In this document: in pieces, positions 11,902 through 20,351 of the stretch
Layout of the letters: every line of letters starts with the position of its first letter
How positions within the stretch are numbered: the first letter of the stretch is position 1
From: Diatrype stigma
Taxonomy: Eukaryota > Ascomycota > Sordariomycetes > Xylariales > Diatrypaceae
Direction of reading: 5' to 3'
DNA length: 55,788 bases
Assembly: GCA_022225965.2 (NCBI GenBank)
Contig: JAKJXP020000173.1
Location: 1 to 55,788, forward strand
Translations under genes and position numbers: made by a program
The notes under the pieces: model-generated
Databases searched by the model: none
What the model was told of the DNA's origin: nothing
The model's input: the letters and a program-made list of their open reading frames with translations, nothing else

Positions 11902-12360
11902 ATGCTGCATTCTTCGGTGCCCGTCATGGCTGCTCCGACTACCTTGGACTCGAATCGACTGCTCCGGAATTCCAGTTCCGATGTCATATCCACCATAGCA
12001 CCTACATTACGAGTTGCTCTCCAGTGTCAACAACTGCTCAGCACGGCTTCACTATTTGTTGTTATCCGGACCTACTTCGTAGCATCTCAGATACTACGCG
12101 CCAGCCAGAACCTCGCCGTCTGGTCCGTCCTCACGTCGGGGTATATCCTGCTGAGGATTGCGGCTTTCTCGACAAAAGCGTGGTTGGCCATATGGAATTC
12201 ACCTACCACAAAGCGTCTCAGAAAAAAAGTCGTCTTCGAATTCTTTACCTTGATACTCGGCTGCGGCAACAATTTCTGTCTCCTAGTCTTCTGGCCAGGC
12301 TGGTGGATATTAGGATTCATTGGATTGATGGCATGGATCTGCGCAGGTCGAAATACATGA
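11902..12360 (+). CDS. Hypothetical small membrane protein
   Basis: Single exon of 152 codons from ATG 11902 (or 144 from ATG 11926). I do not recognise it. It has hydrophobic segments at roughly residues 45-62, 70-90 and 112-146; the last is rich in Trp, Gly and Leu (WPGWWILGFIGLMAWICAG) and is followed by a very short tail. A basic cluster (KRLRKK) precedes the last pair of segments. This suggests three or four membrane spans. Codon bias is weaker than in neighbours and the 3' end lies only 166 bp from the convergent xap5 gene. It may be a real small gene or a chance hydrophobic frame. Confidence 0.45.
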   Translation: MLHSSVPVMAAPTTLDSNRLLRNSSSDVISTIAPTLRVALQCQQLLSTASLFVVIRTYFVASQILRASQNLAVWSVLTSGYILLRIAAFSTKAWLAIWNSPTTKRLRKKVVFEFFTLILGCGNNFCLLVFWPGWWILGFIGLMAWICAGRNT

Positions 12361-12526
12361 GTACCCAGTAGGTAATCACACCCATCGCGTCAGAAACAGA
12401 CGGATATCTAACGCTCGGGCAGCCAGGTAGCGCGACTCGTCGGCGGCTGACTAGAAAATCGACCCATCGGACGACAAAGAAAGGTGAATCGGGAGATTCG
12501 CCCCCCTCGGGATGATGGATCCTCCT

Positions 12527-13861
12527 TCAAGTGGAATAGAAGAAGGTATTCCCGCCGAGATCCCGCCGGGTTTCCTTCTTAAAGTCCATCTCCGGATCGA
12601 ACTCCCTCCACATGCTAGCGGGATAGATGTGCTTGTTCCGCTCATACCATCGTCGATCAACAACCTTGGTATAGGTTGGGTCGTCCGAGGCACCCTCGAG
12701 AGTGTTGATGTCCGCTTTGTCTTGTGAGATCTGGGGGGCGCCCATGTCGTCCGTTGTTATCGTCTTTGGCGCCTCGGTGCTGTAGTCAAACAGGCGTTCG
12801 CCGCTGGGGCCTGTTGTTTTGTTCATGAGGAAGAAGAGAAAGTCATAATGCTGTTATAAGTACTCCACGTTAGCGAACTCGAAGCACGCACTGAGCCACA
12901 TATTTTTGGTGGCACAATTGGTCAAATAGATACAAATAAACATGAACAAATAGGATTTATAATAATAATAATAGAAGGAACAAACCAGAGACACACTTAC
13001 ATGTGGTATTATAACGTTTCCCCGAACCATCAGGAGGTCATCGACGCCGACTCGCGCCCATTCCTTGCGCGATCTCGCCTTATCGCCGACGCCGCGGTTT
13101 GCGCCGAGCTTCCTGCTCCTGTCGAGGAACACCCAGGCGTGGTCCCCCTTCTTGACGCGCGCCGTCCCGCCAGGGATGTTGGTGCCGTCGTAGAAGACGA
13201 AGGGGATGGCGACCTCGGTAAGCTTGACGGCCTCCTGGCGAGTCAGGAATTCGCGGCGCAGGAACTCGCGCTCGGCGGCTTCGCGCCGCAGCGCCGACTT
13301 GGTCACGGAGCGCGGCACGACGGCGACGGTCGAGTTGGCCTTGAACTTGGCTACCTTCTCCCCCTTCTGCCCAGCAGCACCATTGCCATTGGGTCCATTA
13401 TCAGCGGTACCTGGTGCGGCGCCGTCTTCCTCCTCATCTTCTCCACCGAATGACAGCTTCGCCCCTCCGATCTTCTTGGCGGCGGCGGCGGCGACGGCGG
13501 ACTTCTTCTTCTTCTTGGGCGGCGGTGCAGAGGTATTGCGTGCACTACTGCTACTATTGTCGTTATTGTTATTACTATTATTGGTGTTATCGGGTGTGGA
13601 GGTTAACGAGCGGTCGGGCGTGACATTGGCCACTGGGGTTGCGGAGGTCGAGGCGGCGGCGGATGCGGGGGCAGAAGCGGGAGCGGATGGGGTGGCGGTG
13701 GTCGCTTCGCGGACTTCTCGCTCCTGCTGCTCTAGGACCTCGGCGCGCCGCTTGCGAAAGTCGGAGAGTGCGACAAGGCCTACGGTGTTGCCAGCCAGCC
13801 GCTCCTGGGCTGTCTTGTTTTGCGAGGTAAACCGGGCTCCGGATCCGGGTGCGGCAGACAT
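12527..13861 (-). CDS. xap5: XAP5/FAM50 family nuclear protein
   Basis: Two exons on the minus strand, 13861-13001 and 12850-12527, with a 150-bp intron (donor GTAAGT, acceptor ATAACAG); 394 residues. Residues 1-60 (FTSQNKTAQERLAGNTVGLV and following) match the family N-terminus. A long Ala/Ser/Asn-rich disordered stretch with a KKKKK nuclear-localisation-like patch and an acidic EDEEED segment follow. The XAP5 domain fills the second half: IPFVFYDGTNIPGG, RVKKGDHAWVFLDRSRK, RVGVDDLLMVRGNVIIPHHY (across the junction), then NKTTGPSGERLFDY and WREFDPEMDFKKETRRDLGG. In fission yeast and animals the family is nuclear and linked to chromatin, repression of cryptic transcripts and splicing. ATG 13861 is chosen; upstream in-frame codons need a non-ATG start. 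Divergent from the FAR1-type gene. Confidence 0.92.
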
Positions 13862-14647
13862 GGCAGCAAGCAACGAGCAACGTCGAACATGTGCTGTGTT
13901 GTGTTGCGTTGTTATGGTGGTGAGGTGGGATGTGGTGTGATCTGGTTGTATGTGATGTTGGGAGGAAAGAAGGTGTGGGAGGATTAGCTCGGGCGTGTAG
14001 GTACCAGTAATACCGGCAGTGTAGGTGGTACTTGTAGGTGGTACTTGTAGGTGATGAGCCCTTGTAATTACATGTTATGTGTCCCGGTCTCCACAAGCTA
14101 AGAATTACGGAAGGCGATCCAGCAGGTACTTAGACTGGGAACATTGAAGTAGATCACACCTTATCTTATCGATGCTTGCCTAGTACCTGTAGCTTACGGT
14201 AGTTAGTTACATATGCCCGTATGCGTATAGCCATAATGCAACCATGTTCGGCCCTGGCTTCATTTAACTTCGACCAAAAGATCGTCTATCCTCCTTTTAC
14301 TCAAAATGCTTGACGGCCTCCAACGCCTCTAACCTCCAAAACAACTTCTTTCGCGAATGGCCTACAACCTTATAATGACTCACTGATATGAAGCTTATTC
14401 GGCATATGCCCTACACTGCTTATAATTCACTATAACTCGCTCACCAAGGACAAAAATGCAGCCGACATAGCATAGGGCTGAGTACAACAGGGCAGGGCAA
14501 GGCGAGACGACGACACGGGACAGCGACACGGGACAGCGACACGGGACAGCGACACGGGACAGCGACACGGAACGACGACACGACGACGAGACAGACGCAC
14601 GAATACATGCCAAGCCAGCTAGGCTGCTACTCTGCTAGTCTCCTACA
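13862..14647. other. Divergent promoter region xap5/FAR1-type gene
   Basis: 786 bp without a gene. It contains a GTAGGTGGTACTT repeat near 14020-14050 and a 13-bp minisatellite next to the right-hand gene. Confidence 0.6.
14511..14572. repeat. 13-bp minisatellite CGACACGGGACAG
   Basis: Four complete tandem units plus a partial one, 75 bp before the ATG of the FAR1-type gene and probably in its 5' leader or core promoter. Confidence 0.9.
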
Positions 14648-15589
14648 ATGGCTCTGCTTTTACCACCTCCGGATCGCAACTACCCCTCGTTCGAGGCCCT
14701 GTACCGCGATATTCAAGCCCACGCCAAGTCCCAGGGCTATTGCCTCAATGCGCAGGCGAAGTACAAGGACATTCGGTATGAGGTCAAATGCGACAGAGCG
14801 GGAAAGTACATATCTAGGGCCAATCCCGGTCCCAATACCAAGAACAAGACATCCAAAAAGACGAACTGCCCTATGCGCTGCTCCGCCGCCTACGATATCC
14901 ATGAGGGCTGCTGGAAGTTCAGAGTCGTCGATCCTCGCCACAATCACCTGCCCTCTGATTCTCCCGCAGAGCACACCAGGCACCGCCAGGACGAGCGCGA
15001 ACAGCAGAGAGGCATCATAGAGGAGGGGCTCCAAAAGGGCGACAGTGGACCCGTCATCTACCAGGCTATTCTCGATCAGTTTCCCGATACCATCACTACC
15101 CTCAGAGACGTCGATAATGTCATACAAGCTATCAAGAAGGCGAGACGTGAGGACCCCGAGTCTCTCGGCCCTCGTCGGCGTAGATTGATAGGCCCCGTTA
15201 TCCCCGAAGGCTTGGGGAAGAAGGTGCCCAAGAAGCCCTGGTTGCCGGAGTTGAGAAGAATGAAAGAGACCATAAGAGAGCGCGACAAACGCCTCGAGGC
15301 TCTGGAGCAGGAGAGGGAGGAGTTTCAACTAAGGATCACTCGGCTGGAGCAGGTCTTATACAGGCAGCAGCCGCCACCTGCATCCTTACCTGCACCACCA
15401 CTACCACTTCCGCCCATGGCACACCAGATGCCTCCGCCTTTCACTTATCAAGTTCCGCCACAACCACCACAGCCGCCGCCCCAGCATCAGTCTCCTGTAC
15501 AAAATCCTCCCCCGGCTTCGGTGCCAACTTCTACGCCTGCGCCAAATATAAACTTCAGGGTCATCACACCCACCACATGGAAGACATGA
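14648..15589 (+). CDS. FAR1/MULE-type zinc-binding domain protein
   Basis: Single exon, 313 residues, ATG 14648. Residues about 12-105 resemble the FAR1 / Mutator-like-transposase N-terminal zinc-binding domain (WRKY-GCM1 fold): SFEALYRDIQAHAKSQGYCL, then Cys in YEVKCDRAGKY, CPMRC, WKFRVVDPRHNH, the C-C-H-H ligand pattern. There is no MULE DDE catalytic domain and no SWIM finger. After a basic linker comes a coiled coil (about 197-242; RMKETIRERDKRLEALEQER and following), then a Pro/Gln-rich tail with activation-domain-like composition. I infer a DNA-binding regulator exapted from a Mutator-like transposase rather than an active element: no inverted repeats flank it and the frame is intact. 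It could also be one of the lineage-expanded FAR1 proteins of unknown role. Confidence 0.65.
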   Translation: MALLLPPPDRNYPSFEALYRDIQAHAKSQGYCLNAQAKYKDIRYEVKCDRAGKYISRANPGPNTKNKTSKKTNCPMRCSAAYDIHEGCWKFRVVDPRHNHLPSDSPAEHTRHRQDEREQQRGIIEEGLQKGDSGPVIYQAILDQFPDTITTLRDVDNVIQAIKKARREDPESLGPRRRRLIGPVIPEGLGKKVPKKPWLPELRRMKETIRERDKRLEALEQEREEFQLRITRLEQVLYRQQPPPASLPAPPLPLPPMAHQMPPPFTYQVPPQPPQPPPQHQSPVQNPPPASVPTSTPAPNINFRVITPTTWKT

Positions 15590-16336
15590 ATGTGCCAACG
15601 GCTATCTTCATGATTTAGACGGGCCTCGATCTTCATGAACAACAACCACGGCCCACCAGAACAACCCGGCCGGTTCTGTTAATCGCGACTGTAGGTCTAG
15701 GTATAGGATTGTAGCCTCTCTAGTGGCGTTAGCGATGTGTCTAGCAAGCGACACTCCACGCACTAGGTTAAAAGGGGGCGAGCAAAGTGACTCCGAACTT
15801 AGAAATTTGGACCACGGAATCAAAGTAGGGTGCAAATGATAGGTACTGTGATGGCTGTACTCCCTCGATGCGTAGCCAGCTAAATGACCAGCGTGTGTTT
15901 TCGATGTACTCTCGATGTTCCTATCCTTCACGCTTCGTGGCAGACGGTCCCACGGGTTCGTTAGGGGTCAAGAATTACCCTAGTTGCTGTATTAACTAGT
16001 TGGTATTTAGCAGTGTCCTTGCTTGGCAATGTGAACAACAGGTTGTCAGCTAAGAGTTGAGTCTTCTGCACCAGGGCTGTGATTGAGTCAAGTGTATGTT
16101 GACCGAAATGTTACTATATAAACAAATCTAGTCCTCGAGACTTTCTTCAAATACAGCTATACTCCTTACCTGCTTATTTACCGTGTTCTCTGTAAACGCT
16201 TATGTGGTTGAATGTTAAAGAGGAAAGAGAAGGAAAAAGATAAGATGCATATTATAGGGTCGGTAATTCCACGGCAGGCGATATAACTCCAATGCATTTG
16301 TATATTCTGAAAATATGGAAAAAGTCCAAAAAATTA

Positions 16337-16560
16337 TGCCTGGTCCAGGAATCGAACCTGGGTCTTTTTTTCTTCTTGCCATTTGTCTCTGCCGTTCTGT
16401 GGAGGTAGCACACAGGGTGGGAGAGTTACCCGTTCTGCGGTGTCCATTGGGGCAGCCACAGGGAATCGAACCCAAGGTCTTTCTTTCACTTTTTGTGAGT
16501 TGACCGTTTGTTTTTTTGGGGCAGAATTCAAATGTGCTTAACCACTACACCAACCTGGCT
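16337..16560 (-). other. tRNA-derived pol III-like composite (pseudo-tRNA or SINE-like)
   Basis: Read on the minus strand, the block starts with AGCCAGGTTGGTGTAGTGG (16560-16542), which resembles the 5' half of tRNA-Gln including an A box at 16552-16535. It continues with TTTGAATTCTG like a Gln anticodon arm. Two perfect B boxes GGTTCGATTCC follow at 16472-16462 and 16358-16348; the second sits in a perfect 5-bp T stem (CCAGG/CCTGG). The final ACCAGGC (16344-16338) can pair with GCCAGGT at 16559-16553 with one mismatch, and a T6 run (16333-16328), a pol III terminator, follows directly. Both B boxes are preceded by similar A-rich GAAAGACC-like modules, which suggests internal duplication. A single conventional tRNA cannot be folded from it. 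Confidence 0.6.
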
Positions 16561-18159
16561 TGAATTGTTGGAGGATTAGTTGCTCAATTGTACTTATATT
16601 GGCAAGTCTGGGTTGTAGGTGTGGTTTGGTTGCCACGGCAGTGGCAGGAGCTTTGACAATGGGGTGGCATCAGGTTCCCCGTGAGGCTCTGTCTCTCTAG
16701 GTAGGCATAGGCATACTGGTACAAATAAGGTTACATGTGTGTCGAAATACAATCTCCTGCCCACCGTAGAGGGGCTGGGGCTTTGATTGCTCATATGTGT
16801 CATGAAGATGCAAAGTCGTTGGCTATGCCTGTTACCTACACACACCCATGATGCTTTTTCTACAATACACACCTAGTCTTAACCCCTATGGACGCCATAT
16901 GACAACCGTCCTTGCAATATGTATAGACATGGCGCCTCGTCTCCCGCTACTCTGTATTGATAGTACCTGTTGTTGCTAGAAGCCATAAGCAAACTTCATA
17001 ACATTCTGGGAGACAACATTCCTAGAGGTTCTACCTACCTAGGTAGTTGAGAGATCTCCATGAATCAGCCTCTTGTGCACTACGTGCTGCCGCTAGATGT
17101 TGCTGTACATGGGGAGGGGCCGCTATGGCTTAGGGTTCCTATTACAACCTTTTATACATGGGATCCAGAGTTTCCGTGAGGGACATATAAGTTAGTTCTT
17201 CCAATGCTCACGAGCATATATTCGTCGATGTCTATTTTGCCTACTGTATATAGCAAGGGATTTACGGCTGGCGTGGGTGGTGCAATTATCAATGCTGTAC
17301 CGGGGCTAAAGCGCCCCTTTCTTTCTACTGCCGGACAGTTGTCCTATGTTGACTACCTACACCACGATTCTCTTGTGCCTCGACTGACCCTTCGTAAGTG
17401 ACCAACATGAGTATATATCGATTATTGTGGCGGTATGCATATGCACATTGGCATCTTCCAATGTGCCCAGATACTGCGATCGGATATTTCCGATTGCATT
17501 CATGCTTCATGTTTACTTTGAGTCCCCGTCTGCCTAAAAGTGGCCCGTCTGAACAAGAAGTCTTCCTTATCATATACTCGAACTACCCCTTTAAAGATGG
17601 TAGAAACGGAGTAAATTCCCAAGAAAGAAGCTGGTATTGTACTTGGCATTATAAGAAGAGGTCTGCCTTGATGTTCTCTTCTTGAGGAGTCCTGCGGCTA
17701 AAGTGTTCTTGAGAAATACCGAGTAATTATATAGTGGACACATGGTTCGAGAATCTCCTATCAACGAACCCCGCCATCCGTTCCTACGCAATATATCAAA
17801 CTTGATTCGCTGCGACTCTACTGGGGGGAAATCGAAAGTGTATCATGTTTAGATTTGTCCGATAGCCATTCACGTTCTCCTTTACCAGGACAATGGTGTC
17901 AGATAGCCAATGATTAGTATGCTCGCATGGATTCCCCACTCCTGGCTATAATGATTAAGGACGAACCATGAACATAGACTATTCTTGTTTCCGTCTCTCA
18001 TTGTTCTACATTTTGTACTTGGCAAGATAGTTACGAGCAATTAGTTTGGCAGGAAACTTGGCCCAAATATCGCAAAGAAGTAACAAAGGTATTCCAATGG
18101 CAGAGGCGATATCGGCGCCCATGGGGTTAGTCAAACCGTCGTAAACGGCAAAGTCAAAT

Positions 18160-18174
18160 CGGCGTGATCTGCCG
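18160..18174. promoter_or_regulatory. Possible zinc-cluster binding site CGG-N9-CCG
   Basis: Inverted CGG/CCG triplets with a 9-bp spacer, about 190 bp before the TATA box of the FAD oxidoreductase gene. This is the type of site bound by fungal Zn2Cys6 factors, but short enough to occur by chance. Confidence 0.2.
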
Positions 18175-18357
18175 AGATATCATGTCATTCCGTGCTAACC
18201 CCGGGGTCAGGCACCGGCCCCTGTAGTTGTAGCTCACAGACAATCGCAAGAACCCGACAATCGCAGAATCCCGATGCGCCTACCACAGGACGTGAAGATC
18301 AGCGCACCCCAGGCCTCTTCCAATCCCGCTCGAGCGTGGAGCAACCTTGTCCCTACA

Positions 18358-18366
18358 TATATAAAA
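18358..18366 (+). promoter_or_regulatory. TATA box of the FAD oxidoreductase gene
   Basis: TATATAAAA lies 124 bp before ATG 18482 but only 34 bp before the in-frame ATG 18392, where the transcription start is expected. It therefore argues for ATG 18482 as the translation start. Confidence 0.6.
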
Positions 18367-18481
18367 AGGTAGTCCTTCCCGTCCCGTGCCGATGGCCACC
18401 ACTTCTACGACGCACCGCGCTCTTCACCCCGCATCTTATCTGGACCCCTCTCCTCACCATCAACAACCCCTCGAAAAAAGC

Positions 18482-19621
18482 ATGAGTGTCCTAGCCGGCA
18501 GTAGCGGCGGCGGCAGCCCGAATGTCGTCGTTATCGGTGGCGGCATCGTCGGCGCCTCGATCGCGTGGCACCTCTCGCACGAGGCCAACGTGACCGTCGT
18601 CGCATCGGAGCTCGGCGGCGTGGCGACCCCCAACTCGTTCGCCTGGATCAACGCGGCGGCCGGCAACCCAAAGTTCTACTACGACCTCCGCCACTACTCC
18701 ATGCACCACTGGCGGGAGCTCACCGACGGCGCCGGCGGCGGCCTGCTCCCCGGCCTCCCCGTCCACTGGGGCGGGTCGCTGTCGTGGGACATGTCGCCCG
18801 AGGAGCTCGAGGCGTACCGGAAGGAGCACGCTGCGTGGGGCTACGATATCGTCCGCGTGGAGCAGACGGAAATCGCCGAGCGCGAGCCCGAGATCGCCGA
18901 CAGCAGCCTCCCGGAGTGGGGGCTCTATGTCGACGAGGAGGGCTCGGTCGAGGCCGCCGACGCCGCGCTCCTGTTCCTGGAGGATGCCAAGGCCCGGGGC
19001 GCGAAGGTGATCTCCGACGCGGTGACGGGCTTCGTCAAGAAGCAGGCGGACGGCAGCGTGGGCGGCGTGGTGACTAGCAGCAGCGGCGAGCTGTCCGCCG
19101 ACCACGTGGTGCTGGCCGGCGGCTTCGGCAGCGTGGCGCTCCTGGCGGCGGAGAACATCACGCTGCCGGTGACGACGAAGGCGGGCCTGCTCATCCACAC
19201 GAAGCCGACGACGCCGGGCCGGACGCTCCTGCACGGGGTGGTGTACGAGACGGACCTGCACATGCGCCAGACGCTCGACGGGCGCATCCTCGCGGGCACG
19301 GACGAGGCCGGCGGCGACCCGGGCCCCGACCCGCAGAAGACGGCCGAGGAGCTCCTCGCCACGCTGAAGGCCGCGCTGAATGACAGCGACGAGCTCGAAC
19401 TGGACTACTACACCATCGGACACAGGCCGACGCCGCAGGACGGGTACCCGATCCTCGGCAAGACCGGGCTGGAGGGCCTGACGCTTGCTGTCATGCATTC
19501 CGGTGTGTCGCTGGCCGCGGGCGTGGGCCAGCTGCTGACCAAGCTCGTCTTGACCGGCGAAAGCGATCCATTGCTGGCGGATTTTGCGCTCAGCCGCTTC
19601 AATTTGACGTCTACTAAGTGA
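18482..19621 (+). CDS. FAD-dependent oxidoreductase (DAO/glycine oxidase-like)
   Basis: Intronless, 379 residues. The N-terminal Rossmann motif VVVIGGGIVGASIAWHL (15-31) marks a DAO-superfamily flavoenzyme, whose members oxidise amines, amino acids or sarcosine with reduction of FAD. Further family features are SFAWINAAAGNP (52-63), ADHVVLAGGFGS in the middle, and the C-terminal IGHRPTPQDGYPILG and MHSGVSLAAGVGQLL blocks that close the FAD site. There is no signal peptide, and the last residues (STK) are not a clear SKL-type peroxisomal signal. ATG 18482 is chosen from the TATA position; ATG 18392 would add a 30-residue disordered leader. The gene is very GC-rich at third positions compared with its flanks, which may indicate transfer or simply strong expression bias. 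The substrate cannot be told. Confidence 0.85.
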   Translation: MSVLAGSSGGGSPNVVVIGGGIVGASIAWHLSHEANVTVVASELGGVATPNSFAWINAAAGNPKFYYDLRHYSMHHWRELTDGAGGGLLPGLPVHWGGSLSWDMSPEELEAYRKEHAAWGYDIVRVEQTEIAEREPEIADSSLPEWGLYVDEEGSVEAADAALLFLEDAKARGAKVISDAVTGFVKKQADGSVGGVVTSSSGELSADHVVLAGGFGSVALLAAENITLPVTTKAGLLIHTKPTTPGRTLLHGVVYETDLHMRQTLDGRILAGTDEAGGDPGPDPQKTAEELLATLKAALNDSDELELDYYTIGHRPTPQDGYPILGKTGLEGLTLAVMHSGVSLAAGVGQLLTKLVLTGESDPLLADFALSRFNLTSTK

Positions 19622-20351
19622 GACTAGTACAACTATGCTGCTCTTTGAGGAGCATACTTTTTCACCCGCCTCTTTACGTGTTCTAGAAATAGTTTCAGTG
19701 ATAGCGAGTGAGTCACCCGGGGCAAAGCATCCTGGGCGGTTCTGGCTGCACGTTGGAGCTACCGGGACTCAATGCGTCATGGCTAGGGTGAAGGATATTT
19801 TCATTGGGCTGATATAGACTTGATGATGTGAAGTATGTCTACGGGAACCAGGGATACTATGAAAAGATACTCAAGCGCCATCTCAACATCATAAGCTACA
19901 TAGGGGGTATAAAGCACCCTGAGACTCTCTTGAAGAAATAGAGTAGTCATGTTTGAAAATAGAAACATGTCACGCTTCATAAAGCCCCTTTCTTAAATAT
20001 CTTCTCGCTTTCAGTCAAGTGTATGAAACGTTACTGTTACCGGAGGCAAACTAACCGCGCGTTTAGTCAAGGACCTTGGGGACCATGCCCACACCGACGT
20101 GCGATTGCTCACCACCATTGGTACATATAGCAAAGCCTAAAGTACCCGGAGAACCATGGATATGTATCAAACTCGGAACCAACATCGCCACCACAAATAT
20201 ATACCAGCTAACATGATGTCATGGTCTTGTGTTCTTGTAGAACCTATTCCGGAATGTGAGATTACCATACGAAGATGCTGGCATTGATATTGGTGAATCA
20301 CAGCATATGTCGTGAGGGCTACCATTGTGCTATAGTTGTTGATGGTTGGTA
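19622..20351. other. Intergenic, nothing recognised
   Basis: 730 bp, the convergent 3' regions of the FAD oxidoreductase and HET genes. No coding signal or repeat is seen. Confidence 0.6.

Larger units (their letters stand above)
15590..18357. other. Gene-poor spacer with tRNA-like sequence
   Basis: About 2.8 kb of lower-GC DNA. The only structure I can support is the tRNA-like block at 16337-16560. The frames present are short and lack coding bias. A CGG-N9-CCG inverted triplet occurs at 18160-18174. Confidence 0.55.

Noticed and set aside
18392..18481. N-terminal extension of the FAD oxidoreductase from ATG 18392
   Set aside because: It lies only 34 bp after the start of the TATA box, about where transcription should begin, and encodes a disordered stretch before the normal family start. 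ATG 18482 is preferred.
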